Assembly: GCF_014323565.1 (NCBI RefSeq)
Contig: NZ_CP058669.1
Span: 2,445,501-2,509,500 of the forward strand
DNA length: 64,000 bases
Direction: 5' to 3'
DNA from: Hyphobacterium sp. CCMP332
Lineage (GTDB): Bacteria; Pseudomonadota; Alphaproteobacteria; Caulobacterales; Maricaulaceae
The position numbers and the translations under genes are program-made. Positions within the stretch are counted from its first letter, which is position 1; every line of letters begins with the position of its first letter. Below are positions 1 through 9,970 of this stretch, one piece after another. The notes beneath the pieces are model-generated. The model was not told where the DNA came from and did no database searches. It saw only the letters and a list, made by a program, of their open reading frames with translations.

Positions 1-1
1 G

Positions 2-268
2 GCGGCCCCGCCGCGCCTGCTGGGGACGGACAAGCTGGAACATGCGGCCGCTTTTCTGGTGCTGACACTTCTGGCCGGCTTTGGCTGGCGGGCACTACCC
101 CTCTGGTTTATCACGCTGGCCATGATCACCTATGGCCTTCTGATCGAGCTGATCCAGGGCTCGCCCATCCTTCAGCGCACCATGTCCTTTGCCGATGTTC
201 TCGCTGACTTGGCGGGGATTGCGCTGGGCCTGACGCTGGTAGCGATACTGGGCCTGCGAAAGCCGTGA
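2..268 (+). CDS. VanZ family membrane protein (5' end cut by window edge)
   Basis: The frame is open from the first bases of the window, so the true start lies upstream and only the last 88 codons are present. An internal GTG at 59 could be mistaken for a start, but the in-frame codons before it encode GTDKLEHAAAFLVL, the conserved VanZ-family segment around the DK.EH motif. Three hydrophobic stretches follow, with the family-typical acidic GLLIELIQ segment. VanZ-like proteins are small membrane proteins, some linked to glycopeptide resistance or envelope functions; the exact role here is unknown. The stop overlaps the next start (GTGA), suggesting translational coupling. Confidence 0.8.
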   Translation, partial: AAPPRLLGTDKLEHAAAFLVLTLLAGFGWRALPLWFITLAMITYGLLIELIQGSPILQRTMSFADVLADLAGIALGLTLVAILGLRKP

Positions 269-1089
269 CGCGGCCGCCCTACAAACCCTTTTATAGTGGC
301 CCGCCGCGCTTTCAGGTCGGCCTTACCCGGATTGATCCGGCGCACTGGCTGTCCCCTGATCCGGAAGCCGATTGGCTGACAATGAAATCGGAACGCCTCG
401 ATGCCGATCCGGAAAAATATTACCGCGCCTTGCCCGCCGCATCGTTGGCGGAAGCGGAGGCTCTGTCCCGCATCGAGGCCGCGACCGGGCGGGCCCGCTC
501 ATCCCGCACCGAACCCGCCCTGATTGCCGCCGGGCGTCTGGTTTCGGATGATCTCGTGGTCATGGAAAATGCGGGCGAGGGTTGGGTGGCCACCAGCCTG
601 CTTTTGACCCAGCCGACCTTTTTCTCTCTGGAAGACAGCTTCAACCGCGAACTGCACCAGCTCCACGCGCCTGTGCCCTACGGCGCGCCGGCTCTGGCGG
701 GAAAGATCGCCCGCGTCTTCGATCGCATGCCCGCCGGAGAAGTGTTCGAGCGCTTCAACTGGACGGTCCAGCTCGGTATGGAGCGGCACTGGCCGCATGG
801 TTCGGCCATGCGCGAACAGCTGAAGACCACGCCGCCGGAAGCCGCCATCAATGACCTCGTCTTGCGGGTGGAGCGCCAGACGCTGGTGCGGCTGGAGGCC
901 ACGAATGCCATCCTCTTTTGCATCCGCATCTGCCTCGACCCGATCCGCGAAGCGCTCGCCGACCCGGCCGACCGTTCTGCTTTTGCGGCGAGCTGGCGCG
1001 CGGCGTCAGACGATGCTCTGGCCTACAAGCGCTGGGGCCAGTTCAACGCCCATGTCGAGGCCGCCCTCGCGGCGCTGGGTGACAGGTAA
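265..1089 (+). CDS. DUF3445 / heme-dependent oxidative N-demethylase-like protein
   Basis: A 274-residue protein with a GTG start that overlaps the VanZ stop. The order of conserved blocks fits the HODM alpha-subunit-like family (DUF3445): an N-terminal GLTRIDPAHWL block, a central LVSDDLVVME segment with a following tryptophan, the H-x-PVP segment (HAPVPY, about residue 134), and FERFNWTV near residue 166. Known members bind heme and oxidatively demethylate amines; substrate and partner subunits are not evident here, and no ferredoxin or NADPH-oxidoreductase genes lie next to it. The family call is fairly secure; the enzymatic activity is inference. Confidence 0.8.
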   Translation: MTRPPYKPFYSGPPRFQVGLTRIDPAHWLSPDPEADWLTMKSERLDADPEKYYRALPAASLAEAEALSRIEAATGRARSSRTEPALIAAGRLVSDDLVVMENAGEGWVATSLLLTQPTFFSLEDSFNRELHQLHAPVPYGAPALAGKIARVFDRMPAGEVFERFNWTVQLGMERHWPHGSAMREQLKTTPPEAAINDLVLRVERQTLVRLEATNAILFCIRICLDPIREALADPADRSAFAASWRAASDDALAYKRWGQFNAHVEAALAALGDR

Positions 1090-1134
1090 TTTCGGTCTGA
1101 TAGACTGTGCCAAACCGGATGCGAGGCCGCAACA

Positions 1135-1776
1135 ATGCCAGATCTGACGCTTTACACATTTGACTGGGTGCCCGAAATGCCGCGCGGCCTTGTGCGGGAC
1201 TTGCGCGTACGCTGGGCACTGGAGGAGGCGGCTCTGCCTTATCGTGTAAGGTCCGTGTCGTTTGCGGAGCGGCGCGCCGATCATTTTTCGCATCAACCTT
1301 TCGGCCAGGTGCCGTGGCTGACCGATGGTGATGTGTCGGTGTTTGAAAGCGGCGCGATCCTGCTCTATCTCGGCGGGCTGAGCGAAGCGCTGATGCCGGC
1401 GGAAGCGCCCGCCCGGCTGAACGTGACGCAATGGGTCTTCGCTGCGCTCAATTCCGTGGAGATGGCGGCCCTGCCCTGGGCGTTGAAGCAGTTCGGGCGA
1501 GACGATACCGCTCCGCCGCTCGACGACTTCCTGTCCGCCCGGCTGGGCCATATGGAAGCTGTCGTCACCAAAGCCGACTGGCTGTGCGGTCACTTCTCCA
1601 TTGCCGACATTCTGATGGCGGACGTATTCCGCCTGGTGGACCGATTTGACGGTCTGGCGGCCTATCCCGCCTGCCATTCATATCTGAAGAGCGCCATCGC
1701 CCGGCCGGCTTTTACAACCGCACTGCGCGGCCAGATGGATCACTTCGCGGCCGCTGATACGCGCCTATCGGAATAG
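1135..1776 (+). CDS. Glutathione S-transferase family protein
   Basis: A 213-residue cytosolic protein with an N-terminal thioredoxin-like half (LTLYTFDWVP through FESGAILLYLGG, about residues 1-85) and an all-helical C-terminal half containing the HFSIADILMADVFRLVDRF segment typical of the GST C-terminal domain. The QVPWLTDGD block matches the cis-proline substrate-binding loop (V-P-x-L). It presumably conjugates or reduces an unknown electrophile with glutathione. It lies 45 bp after the DUF3445 gene on the same strand and converges on the alanine symporter; the two 3' ends are separated by an intrinsic terminator. Confidence 0.88.
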   Translation: MPDLTLYTFDWVPEMPRGLVRDLRVRWALEEAALPYRVRSVSFAERRADHFSHQPFGQVPWLTDGDVSVFESGAILLYLGGLSEALMPAEAPARLNVTQWVFAALNSVEMAALPWALKQFGRDDTAPPLDDFLSARLGHMEAVVTKADWLCGHFSIADILMADVFRLVDRFDGLAAYPACHSYLKSAIARPAFTTALRGQMDHFAAADTRLSE

Positions 1777-1803
1777 AAAAAGGCCCCGCCGGTTGGCAGG
1801 GCC
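1777..1803 (-). terminator. Intrinsic terminator of the alanine symporter gene
   Basis: On the minus strand a 9-bp stem (GGCCCTGCC / GGCGGGGCC, one G-U pair) with an AACC loop is followed directly by five T residues. It lies 20 bp beyond the symporter stop, between the two convergent genes. Confidence 0.8.
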
Positions 1804-1822
1804 CTGATCAGTTCACTTCCGC

Positions 1823-3349
1823 CTAATTGCCCGGATGGGAGGGGTCCAGCGGGTCGGACGGATCCGGCTCATCCGGTCCGGGCGGCTGCGTGCCCCAGAC
1901 ATCGCCTGCCCAGTTAGGCGGCAATTCGCCGGTTTTATCAAAGCGCCTGGTCATGCCAACGACGACGCCTGAAAGCATCAGAAGCGCAACGACATTCGGC
2001 AACAGCATGGACGCATTGGCGATATCGCCGAACCGCCAGAGCCCGTCGACATTGACAATCAGCGTTCCGCCGAAGGCGACGAACACCCACAGGAAGCGGA
2101 AGGGTTTTGCGGCCCAGTCACCAACCAGATAGGTCGCACTCTGTTCGGCATAATACGACCAGCCGATAATCGTGGTGAAGGCGAACAGGGCCTGCGCCGC
2201 CAACACCACCCATGCGCCGCCGAACATGCCGGCGGAAAAGGCTGCCGTTGTAATCGCAGAGGCTTCGAGATCAGCCGATTGCCACGCATAGGACACCACA
2301 CCGCCAGCGGACGGATAAGCGCCCTCCACCACAAGAATGACCAGAGCTGTCATGGTGCAGATCACGATCGTGTCGATGAAAACACCCAGCATGGCGATCT
2401 CGCCCTGTTTGATCGGGTTTTTCGTCTGCGCCGCCGCGTGTGCGATCGGGGCAGAGCCCTGACCGGCCTCGTTTGAAAACAGCCCGCGGGCCACACCGGC
2501 CCGTACCGCTGCCAGAACACCATAACCGGCGAGCCCGCCACCGGCCTGTTCCCAGCCGAATGCAGCACCGAAAATCTGACCGAAAGCCATCGGAATATGA
2601 TCCAGATGGGTTACCAGAACAAAGAGAGCGGCCAGCACATAGGCCCCGGCCATAAAGGGAATGATCTTTCCCGCGACATTACCGATCGACTTGATACCGC
2701 CGATAATGACAATGAACACCAGCACGGCGAGGATAATGCCGACGCTCCAGTTGGGCACATTTATGCCCAGCGATGTCCCGGCTTCGACAGCTGACTGCGT
2801 CACTGAATTGGCCTGAATGGCGCCACCGGTCGCAATCGCCGACAATATCGTGCCAAGACAGAACAGTACGGCCAGCCAGCCCCAGCCTTTTCCGAGGCCG
2901 TTCTTGATGTAATACATCGGTCCGCCATGGAAGTGGCCATCCGGGTGCTTTTCGCGAAAGCGGACGGCAAGGCTGGACTCGGCATAGGCCGCGGCCATAC
3001 CAAAGAGGGCGGTAATCCACATCCAGAAAATCGCACCGGGCCCGCCCAGCGTGATGGCCGTGGCCACACCAGCCAGATTGCCGGTGCCAACCTGACCGGA
3101 AAGTGCAGTGGAAAGGGCATTCCAGGGTGAGATCTCGCCTTCACCGGTGCCCTTGCGGCCGCTCCAGAGTTCACCGAAGGCCGGGAACAGGCGGCGTAGT
3201 GGCCGTCCGCCCAGAATGATCATGAAAATCAGACCGGTGCCCAGCAGGGCGACCGTGATGATGCCTACGGGCAGGATGCGTTCGTCACCCCAAGTCCCGC
3301 CCCACAGAAAGTCGCTGACCGTGGTCGCGGCGTTGAAAAAGCCGTCCAT
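1823..3349 (-). CDS. Alanine/glycine:cation symporter (AgcS family)
   Basis: A 508-residue polytopic inner-membrane protein. The start was set at 3349, not the longer frame at 3391, because GGGGAGAG sits just upstream of the ATG and the shorter start gives the family N-terminus. Family hallmarks include SGQVGTGNLAGVATAI, the Gly-rich GPGAIFWMW stretch, HGGPMYYI and FSNEAGQGSAPIAHAAA. These transporters import alanine or glycine with sodium or protons. The C-terminal tail is unusually rich in Pro and Asp (GPDEPDPSDPLDPSHP) and is probably an extramembrane extension. A strong minus-strand terminator follows at 1777-1803. Confidence 0.93.
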   Translation of the reverse strand: MDGFFNAATTVSDFLWGGTWGDERILPVGIITVALLGTGLIFMIILGGRPLRRLFPAFGELWSGRKGTGEGEISPWNALSTALSGQVGTGNLAGVATAITLGGPGAIFWMWITALFGMAAAYAESSLAVRFREKHPDGHFHGGPMYYIKNGLGKGWGWLAVLFCLGTILSAIATGGAIQANSVTQSAVEAGTSLGINVPNWSVGIILAVLVFIVIIGGIKSIGNVAGKIIPFMAGAYVLAALFVLVTHLDHIPMAFGQIFGAAFGWEQAGGGLAGYGVLAAVRAGVARGLFSNEAGQGSAPIAHAAAQTKNPIKQGEIAMLGVFIDTIVICTMTALVILVVEGAYPSAGGVVSYAWQSADLEASAITTAAFSAGMFGGAWVVLAAQALFAFTTIIGWSYYAEQSATYLVGDWAAKPFRFLWVFVAFGGTLIVNVDGLWRFGDIANASMLLPNVVALLMLSGVVVGMTRRFDKTGELPPNWAGDVWGTQPPGPDEPDPSDPLDPSHPGN

Positions 3350-3476
3350 ATCTCTCCCCAAGAGTTGCTTGCGCAGCAGCTTAGGAAGCAATGGCGCAGA
3401 CGCAACGGCTTTTTCTGGAAACCGGTGAAATCATGTCAGCAATATAACAGGTGATGGGTCCGGATTGGGAAAGGTT

Positions 3477-4022
3477 CTAATTCACCTCTATGGAGAACAC
3501 GCCCCAGATCCAGTCGCTGTCATCCATCCCGGCCAGAGCCTCGTCCGTATCGCGCGGCCAGACGATCATGGCCGGGCCGAACCCGCCGATATTGAGCGCA
3601 TCGCCATCCATGCGGATGGCCAGGATCACATCATGGTCCTCGATCCGGGACAGCTCGATATCGCGCTGATATCCGTCCAGCGCGGTAATAGTCAGCATTG
3701 TCCCTTCCGGCATGGCACCCGCCATGACATCGCGCAGCAAGGGGCCTGAGAAGCTGTGCGTCTCTCCGCCTGCCGGATAGGCGACCCGGACGGTGTGTTG
3801 CGGCATGTCCGCCAGGCTGGCGAAAGGCATGGCATGGGCGCTATCGAAGTCTATGCCATAGGCATTGAACAGAGGTTCAAGCCCCGGCTGCATCGCGCCG
3901 CGATCCGTCGTCCCGATCTCGCCATGAATGGTCAGGATATCGCCGCCCCCTGCGAATTCATTGCCGCCGGAACAGGCGGCCAGACTCGCGCTGGCCAGTA
4001 TGATTGTCATCAGCCGGATCAT
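3477..4022 (-). CDS. Lipoprotein with sulfite-oxidase/molybdopterin-binding-like fold
   Basis: A 181-residue protein. The start at 4022 (preceded by AAAGGGG) gives a clean lipoprotein signal with the lipobox LAAC at residues 14-17, so the product should be membrane-anchored in the periplasm. The rest resembles the small molybdopterin-oxidoreductase-like domain: DILTIHGEIG at the start, an SGPLLRDVM block, a TALDGYQRDIEL block, GGFGPAMIVWP, and WIWGVFSIEV at the end. The cofactor-ligating cysteine of true sulfite oxidases is not seen, so it is probably a non-catalytic, ligand-binding relative. Such proteins often lie beside signalling genes; none is adjacent here. Confidence 0.65.
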   Translation of the reverse strand: MIRLMTIILASASLAACSGGNEFAGGGDILTIHGEIGTTDRGAMQPGLEPLFNAYGIDFDSAHAMPFASLADMPQHTVRVAYPAGGETHSFSGPLLRDVMAGAMPEGTMLTITALDGYQRDIELSRIEDHDVILAIRMDGDALNIGGFGPAMIVWPRDTDEALAGMDDSDWIWGVFSIEVN

Positions 4023-4104
4023 GTTCAGCCCCTTTTGCTTGAGCTGCAGCATAGTCGAGTCGCGGCCCCCGGTGAATGGGAAATCCGGTGAATTGTAGGA
4101 CTGC

Positions 4105-4560
4105 CTACTGGAAGGATTGCCGGTACCGGCTTTCATCCTGAAGCGTCATAATCACCGAGGTCTCCCCCATCGGGCGGTTGAGAATATTGCCGCCGCCAAA
4201 GCGCCATCCTTCGCCCGATTCTGCCATCACGGCGTATTCCGTCAGCTCGCCCTCGACATGCTCGTAGCGCGTGCGGAACAGCAGGAAGACATAGCGCAGT
4301 CCGGGCCGGTAACAGTGACCCCGCTCGGTGCAGGGCAATGTGTCCGCATTAATGGCAGCCGCCAGCAACACCTTGATAGAGATCAGCGCGCCGGTGCGGC
4401 AGCGGCTGTCGGTGAGGAAGCGCAGATAACGCTCGCGCGGCCACCATTGGCGGATACGCCGGTCGGTCAGCCGGTATTACGCGTAATGATCTTCGTCCTA
4501 CCAGCCGGCCACCCAGTCCAGGAAAGCGTCATAGGCTTCACGCACTTCTTCCTCTGTTGC
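4105..4560 (-). pseudogene. Decayed gene with two in-frame stops (possibly DUF4019-like)
   Basis: On the minus strand one reading frame runs from about 4560 to 4105 with protein-like composition but is interrupted by TAG at 4498-4500 and TAA at 4477-4479. The part before the stops reads EEVREAYDAFLDWVAGW; the part after includes a C-rich segment, GLRYVFLLFRTRYEHV and EGWRFGGGNILN. The pattern of an exported protein ending in a strand-rich, Trp-containing region is reminiscent of DUF4019, but this match is weak. The downstream piece could still be translated from a GTG at 4371 (88 codons). A nonfunctional remnant is the simplest reading; sequencing error at two sites is the alternative. Confidence 0.5.
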
Positions 4561-4678
4561 AGGCGCGGTGGCTTGCCCGCTTGCAGGCGCAGAAGCGGCC
4601 AGGACGAGATTGCCGAACGCATCAAACCCGCCAGGGTTTGGCAAGCGCGCCCGCGCGCCCGCGGCTTTAGCAAGGAGT

Positions 4679-4697
4679 GAAGGCCCTGCCGGGGCAT
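4679..4697 (-). repeat. tRNA-trailer motif copy 1 (one-base variant)
   Basis: On the minus strand, ATGCCCCGGCAGGGCCTTC lies about 220 nt beyond the 3' end of tRNA-Arg. Near-identical 20-mers follow tRNA-Ala (30536-30555) and the displaced downstream flank of tRNA-Leu (63962-63981). The 4561-4919 stretch around it is otherwise without a convincing gene. Confidence 0.6.
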
Positions 4698-4919
4698 GCC
4701 GCATCAGAATTTGAAACGTGGGCCCGCCTTCGCCAAGGCTACGGCGTGACAGTCTTCGCTCGAATTCCATGGGCTGGCTTGCCGGGCCGACGCTCGCTGC
4801 AAGCATTTTCAAACCCGCCTACGCCCCAGCCCTGAGCGCGCTTCATGCGAGCACCGGCGCTATTGCAAACTTCGATGACAAGAGCCGCGCCGAGCGGAGC
4901 GGAAGCAACCAGCAAAGGC

Positions 4920-4996
4920 TGGCGCACCCAAGAGGATTCGAACCTCTGACCTCTGCCTTCGGAGGGCAGCGCTCTATCCAGCTGAGCTATGGGTGC
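4920..4996 (-). tRNA. tRNA-Arg (anticodon CCG)
   Basis: A full cloverleaf on the minus strand: acceptor GCACCCA/TGGGTGC, D-arm AGCTCAGCTGGATAGAGC, anticodon loop CTCCGAA with CCG at 34-36, T-arm with GGTTCGAATCC, and encoded CCA. It is 77 nt including CCA. Confidence 0.97.
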
Positions 4997-5036
4997 GTTC
5001 GCGCCGTGGAATAACCCAATGAGACCGGGGGCGCAA

Positions 5037-6098
5037 TCACGTCGAGCGCCGTGATGACATGGCTTTGGCGCGCAAGGCCAGTTTGAGTAGCAAATCCCCG
5101 CCCAGAAGCTCTGCCGGAGCGGCCCCGGCGCGCTTCATCTGGCGCTCGGCCTCGAACGCCGCCTGCCGTGCCTGATCCAGCGCCCGGTCATTCCACAGGG
5201 CGGCCTGCTGCTTGAACGCATCCGCTGCCGGACCAAAGCGCGGGGCTCCCAGACGCATGGCCGCATCCGGCCCGCCGGATTTCAACTCGGACAGCAAATC
5301 GATTCGCCGCTGTATCGTGCGCACGAGGCCGACCCCGCTGGCTCCGCCCGACCGCGCCCGCATCCAGCTGGCATCGGCGTCCTTCACACGGCCCGACATG
5401 GCGGTATCGACGACACGGTCCAGCGCGGCATCGCCCCCGGCGGCCGCGCTGGCCTCGATATCGGCGAGCGTGATGGTGTCTTCGCCATCGGCGCGCACCT
5501 CTTTCGGGCCCTTGTAGAGAATGAGCTTGTCGATCTCCGAGCGCGCCACGCCGCGATCCCCCTCGATCAGCGGCAGGAAGCGGGCGCGCGCATCGGCCTC
5601 CAGATTGAGACCTTCGGCGGCCAGCGCCTCATCGACAAAGGCGATCAGATCCCGCCCGGTTTCCGCATAGCACGGCGCGGCCAGCGCCTTTTTGGCGGGC
5701 TCGAACGCCTTGCGCAACTTGCCGGCCGCCTTGAGATCCCCGGCTTCCACCACCAGCCAGGCTTCCGCCGGGGCTTTGCCGGCTTCGAAATCCTTCAGAA
5801 ACTCTGCCACCGGCGCTCCGCCCGCCTCGGTCGAGATCTGCACCCGCACCAGCCGGTCCCCGCCCATCATGGAGAGCGCCGCCATATTGTCGGCCAGCAG
5901 GGCCGGGTCGGTCTTCAGGTCTTCATCGGTCAGCTTGGTGACGTTGAAGGGATCATCGGGATCCTCGACCAGCGCCTTGACCAGCAGATTGGCCCGCTCG
6001 CGCACCAGCCCCCGGTCCGGCCCATAGATCAGCCAGGCCGTCAGCTCGCTGTCCGGCGTGGCCAGCCGCGTATTCACATCACGGGCTGTCGCCTTCAC
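5037..6098 (-). CDS. holA: DNA polymerase III subunit delta
   Basis: A 353-residue protein with the HolA layout: LIYGPDRGLVRERANLL near residue 24 (the AAA+-like P-loop relict), a GDRLVRVQI block, the GDRGVARSEIDKLILY segment, and a helical C-terminal third ending in DLLLKLALRAK. In the clamp-loader complex delta opens the beta sliding clamp. It starts with GTG and overlaps the lptE stop (GTGA). It is the last gene of a DUF3576-leuS-lptE-holA run. The lptE-holA neighbourhood after leuS is a common arrangement in proteobacteria, supporting the call. Confidence 0.93.
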   Translation of the reverse strand: MKATARDVNTRLATPDSELTAWLIYGPDRGLVRERANLLVKALVEDPDDPFNVTKLTDEDLKTDPALLADNMAALSMMGGDRLVRVQISTEAGGAPVAEFLKDFEAGKAPAEAWLVVEAGDLKAAGKLRKAFEPAKKALAAPCYAETGRDLIAFVDEALAAEGLNLEADARARFLPLIEGDRGVARSEIDKLILYKGPKEVRADGEDTITLADIEASAAAGGDAALDRVVDTAMSGRVKDADASWMRARSGGASGVGLVRTIQRRIDLLSELKSGGPDAAMRLGAPRFGPAADAFKQQAALWNDRALDQARQAAFEAERQMKRAGAAPAELLGGDLLLKLALRAKAMSSRRST

Positions 6099-6586
6099 TG
6101 GCCGCCGCGGTTGATATACCGCGCCACGCGCAGGGCGATCCGGTCCGCGGCTTCCCGGGCGGCACGTTCTTCGGCATCGCGGCGCGCACTGACGGCGGCA
6201 TAGGGCTGCCGCGGGATGTCAAACGTCGCCTCGGTGCGGACGGTTTCCGTCAGCACAGGCGAACCGGAGCCGGTATCGATCAGGCTGAAATCAACCGACA
6301 AAGACAGGGCCGACCGTGAGGCCACATCATCCGCCCCGACCCCCAGGCCGGACGTCGTCACGCTGGTTTCCGCGGCGAGGCGATAGCGCCCGCCGGAGGG
6401 CGTGCCGAAGCGGTCATTCAGGGATTCGGCCAGCATCTGGTCGATACGCTCCTGCCCTTCAACGGCGACGGTAATGCCGCGCATGGCGCTCACCTGCTGC
6501 GGTGAGCCATGCAGAGGCTGGAAGGCGCAGGCCGAAAGGCCGAGTGTTGCGCCCGCCATCAGGGCAAGGAGTGCTTTGCGTTTCAT
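6095..6586 (-). CDS. lptE: LPS-assembly lipoprotein LptE
   Basis: A 163-residue lipoprotein with lipobox LSAC (Cys20) followed by AFQPLHG, the usual start of mature LptE (GFxPLYG). The rest shows the beta-rich body and a C-terminal amphipathic helix (RRDAEERAAREAADRIALRVARYI). LptE plugs the LptD barrel in the outer membrane and aids LPS insertion. It begins 2 bp after the leuS stop and overlaps holA, so the three are very likely co-transcribed. Confidence 0.9.
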   Translation of the reverse strand: MKRKALLALMAGATLGLSACAFQPLHGSPQQVSAMRGITVAVEGQERIDQMLAESLNDRFGTPSGGRYRLAAETSVTTSGLGVGADDVASRSALSLSVDFSLIDTGSGSPVLTETVRTEATFDIPRQPYAAVSARRDAEERAAREAADRIALRVARYINRGGQ

Positions 6587-6588
6587 AT

Positions 6589-9174
6589 TCAGCCCGCCAC
6601 AATGTTGACGATCCGGTCCGGGACCACGATCACTTTGCGCACTGTAAGGCCTTCCAGCGAACGCGCCACCCCCGGATCGGCCAGAGCCGTTTTTTCGGCC
6701 ACGTCCTTGTCCGAGCCCTTGGGTAATTCGATCTCGCCGCGGCGCTTGCCATTGACCTGAACGGCGATCGTGACGGTGTTGTCCACCAACAGGGCAGGAT
6801 CGGCTTCCGGCCAGGCGGCGGTCGCGACGATACCGTTCAGCCCCAGACGCTCCCAGCAGGCTTCGGCCAGATGTGGCATGAAGGGCGAGATCAGCTGGGC
6901 GAGCAGCGTCAGCGCCTCTTTTTGCGCCGCCTTGTCGGCCGCGTTCGCGGGCAGGAATTTGCGCAGCGCATTGACCAGATCATGCACCTTTGCCACCGCC
7001 GAATTGAAGCGGAAGCCTTCAATCGCCTCCGTCACATCGCGCACCGAGCGATGAGCCGTCTTGCGCAGCTCCAGACCGTCTGCGCTGACGCCGGACATGT
7101 CGGTCGCGTCCGTGCCATCAAAGCCGTCGACCACGGTCCACAGGCGCTGGACAAACCGCCAGACGCCATCCACGCCGCCATCAGTATATTCAACATCGCG
7201 CTCGGGCGGGCTGTCGGACAGGACGAACCAGCGCGCCGCATCTGCGCCATAGGTGTCGATGAAGTCATCGAGATCGACGACATTCTTCTTCGACTTCGAC
7301 ATCTTCTCGATCGCGCCGACGGTGACCGGACGTCCGGTTTCAAGCTCGACCAACTGGCCGTCGCTGTCCCCGATTTCGGTCGGGGCCAGCCATTTGCCGC
7401 TCTCGGACTTGTAGGTCTCGTGCGTGACCATGCCTTGCGTGAACAGGCCGGCAAAGGGTTCGCCGGAGGGCAGATCGATCAGCCCGCAATCATGCAGGGC
7501 GCGGGTAAAGAAGCGCGCATAGAGCAGGTGCAGAATGGCATGCTCGATCCCGCCGACATATTGATCGACCGGCATCCAGCGCCGGGCCGCTTCCGGATCA
7601 AACGGCCTGTCCTCGCACCAGGGCGAGGTAAAGCGCAGGAAATACCAGGACGAGCAGACAAAGGTGTCCAGCGTATCGGTCTCGCGCTTTGCCGCCTGAC
7701 CGCATTGCGGACAATCGACATTGCGCCAGCTCTCATGCCGGTCGAGCGGATTGCCCGGCGTGTCAAACGTCACATCGCGGGGCAATTCCACCGGCAATTG
7801 GTCCGCCGGCACCGGTACCGTCCCACAGCTTCCACAATGGATGATCGGGATCGGACAGCCCCAATAGCGCTGCCGTGAAACCAGCCAGTCGCGCAGCCGG
7901 TAATTGGTCGCGCCCTGACCCAGACCGCGCTTTTCCAGCTCTTCAATCGCGCGCTCGATGGCAGCCTCTGTGGTCAATCCGTCGAGGAAGCGCGAATTAT
8001 AGATGGTGCCGTGATCGGTATAGGCTTCGGTATCGATGGTGTGCGTGGCCGCATCGGCGTCCGGCGGCAGCACGACCGGGGTCACCGGCAGATTGTATTT
8101 CCGTGCAAAATCAAGATCGCGCTGATCACCCGCAGGCGAACCGAAAATCGCGCCAGTGCCATAGGTCGACAGCACGAAATTGGCCGACCAGACCGGGATT
8201 TCCCAGCTATCATCAAACGGGTGCAGCACCTTCACATGCAGATCAATGCCCTTTTTCGGGGCTTTCTCGATTTCCTCCGCCGTGGTGCCGGCGGCCGCAC
8301 AATCGCGCGCGAACTTGTCGACCAGCGGATCATCCTGGGCCAATGCGGCCGTGATCGAATGATCGGAGGCCAGCGCCAGAAAGCTGGCGCCGAACAGCGT
8401 GTCGGGCCGCGTCGTGAAGACAGTGATGCCTTCACAGCCAAAGCGGTCCCTGTCGGCCGGATCGGCAAACGGGAAGGTCACATGGGCCCCGCGCGAACGG
8501 CCGATCCAGTTGGCCTGCATCAGGCGGACTTTATCCGGCCAGCGCTCCAGCGTTTCCAGCCCGTCCAGCAGGCTGTCGGCATAATCGGTGATTTTCAGGA
8601 AATACTGGTCGAGCTCGCGCTGGACGACCTGTGCGCCGGAGCGCCAGCCCTTGCCGTCGATGACCTGCTCATTGGCCAGAACGGTATGGTCGACCGGATC
8701 CCAATTGACCTTGGCCTTGCGGCGCTCGACGAGGCCTTGCTCGAAAAATTTCAGGAAAATCGCCTGCTGGTGCTTGTAATAGTCCGGCTCGCAGGTCGCG
8801 ATTTCCCGGTCCCAGTCCAGCGCCAGACCCAGCCTTTGCAGCTGTCCGCGCATCACCTGGATATTCTTCAGCGTCCAGTCGCGCGGATGCACATTGCGCT
8901 CGCGCGCCGCGTTTTCGGCGGGCAGGCCGAAAGCGTCCCATCCCATCGGGTGCAGCACATCGAACCCGCGGGCGCGCTTGTAGCGGGCGACCACATCGCC
9001 CATCGCATAATTGCGTGAATGGCCGACATGGATCTTTCCCGACGGATAGGGAAACATTTCAAGGACGTAGTATTTCGGACGGTCAGACGCCTCGCGCGAT
9101 GCGCGGTCCACGCCCTCTTCCGCCCAGACGCGTTGCCATTTCGGCTCGGCCTCTCTGGGATTGTATCTGCTCAT
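6589..9174 (-). CDS. leuS: Leucyl-tRNA synthetase
   Basis: An 861-residue class I aminoacyl-tRNA synthetase. The start at 9174 ([14 protein letters not shown]) was preferred over 9210 because the first 12 residues of the longer frame do not fit the family. Motifs include the HIGH-type HVGHS near residue 48, the CP1 editing region with [19 protein letters not shown], a zinc-type CGSC...CPQCG region, and KMSKSKKN near residue 623. It charges tRNA-Leu in the cytoplasm. It follows a DUF3576 lipoprotein gene and precedes lptE and holA. Confidence 0.98.
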   Translation of the reverse strand: MSRYNPREAEPKWQRVWAEEGVDRASREASDRPKYYVLEMFPYPSGKIHVGHSRNYAMGDVVARYKRARGFDVLHPMGWDAFGLPAENAARERNVHPRDWTLKNIQVMRGQLQRLGLALDWDREIATCEPDYYKHQQAIFLKFFEQGLVERRKAKVNWDPVDHTVLANEQVIDGKGWRSGAQVVQRELDQYFLKITDYADSLLDGLETLERWPDKVRLMQANWIGRSRGAHVTFPFADPADRDRFGCEGITVFTTRPDTLFGASFLALASDHSITAALAQDDPLVDKFARDCAAAGTTAEEIEKAPKKGIDLHVKVLHPFDDSWEIPVWSANFVLSTYGTGAIFGSPAGDQRDLDFARKYNLPVTPVVLPPDADAATHTIDTEAYTDHGTIYNSRFLDGLTTEAAIERAIEELEKRGLGQGATNYRLRDWLVSRQRYWGCPIPIIHCGSCGTVPVPADQLPVELPRDVTFDTPGNPLDRHESWRNVDCPQCGQAAKRETDTLDTFVCSSWYFLRFTSPWCEDRPFDPEAARRWMPVDQYVGGIEHAILHLLYARFFTRALHDCGLIDLPSGEPFAGLFTQGMVTHETYKSESGKWLAPTEIGDSDGQLVELETGRPVTVGAIEKMSKSKKNVVDLDDFIDTYGADAARWFVLSDSPPERDVEYTDGGVDGVWRFVQRLWTVVDGFDGTDATDMSGVSADGLELRKTAHRSVRDVTEAIEGFRFNSAVAKVHDLVNALRKFLPANAADKAAQKEALTLLAQLISPFMPHLAEACWERLGLNGIVATAAWPEADPALLVDNTVTIAVQVNGKRRGEIELPKGSDKDVAEKTALADPGVARSLEGLTVRKVIVVPDRIVNIVAG

Positions 9175-9215
9175 GGAATTGTCCTGAGCCCGCGCCGGAA
9201 GGGCGGGCAAAAAGG

Positions 9216-9701
9216 TTAGTTGTCGAGCGTCGAGATCCGCAATTGCCGCGCCCGCGTCAGGATCGCGTTTTCAATATCGATCCCGGTTTGCGGTGTAACG
9301 GTTGCGTCCACCCATTCGCCGGCTTCAGAGCGTTCCTGACGGAAGACCCGCACAGACAAGGCATCGCCGCGAAGTCGCGTATCGAGGATATAGACCGTGA
9401 CCTGGAAGCGCTCATTCGGCTGTTCCGGATTGGCATACCAGTCGGTGACGATCACGCCGCCGAACGGATCGACCTGATCCAGCGGCATGAAGCTGATCGT
9501 GTCGAGGCTGGCGCGCCACAGAAAGCTGTTGACGCCGATACCCGCCGGACGCTGATCGCTGGCACCGCCGGAAAAGCTGGGCAGACGAAGGCCGCTGCGG
9601 CCATCATCGCCGGATTCGGTACTGCGTGAGGACGAGCACGCCGCAAGCGCCAGCATGGATAGCGCTAGAACCGGCAAGGTTAGGGAGCGGCTGAACTTCA
9701 T
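9216..9701 (-). CDS. DUF3576 lipoprotein
   Basis: A 161-residue lipoprotein. The start at 9701 (RBS-like GGAGACCGAG) gives a signal with lipobox LAAC. The mature part begins with a Ser/Gly-rich linker, then [35 protein letters not shown], characteristic of DUF3576, a family almost confined to alphaproteobacteria and usually found just upstream of leuS, as here. The function is unknown; the conserved position beside leuS-lptE suggests an envelope role. Confidence 0.88.
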   Translation of the reverse strand: MKFSRSLTLPVLALSMLALAACSSSRSTESGDDGRSGLRLPSFSGGASDQRPAGIGVNSFLWRASLDTISFMPLDQVDPFGGVIVTDWYANPEQPNERFQVTVYILDTRLRGDALSVRVFRQERSEAGEWVDATVTPQTGIDIENAILTRARQLRISTLDN

Positions 9702-9970
9702 CTCTCGGTCTCCATGAGAAATAGTGTGGCAAACCGGACCCGTTGGCCCGACGGCGACGTGATCTATACCACGCGAAACGCGCATGGCCAGCCATGGGCG
9801 ACACTTGATTCACCACGAGTTCGAAATGAACCATCGTGGCTTTCGCGCCACATCTGCCTTTTTCTTGCCTTATTTGCCGCTTGGCTTGCTTGACGATGAG
9901 GGTATGGCCGGTGTGGATTAGCGCTTCGTCCGGGGGGACGGGGCCGACCGGCGGGGCCGCGAGAGGCACA

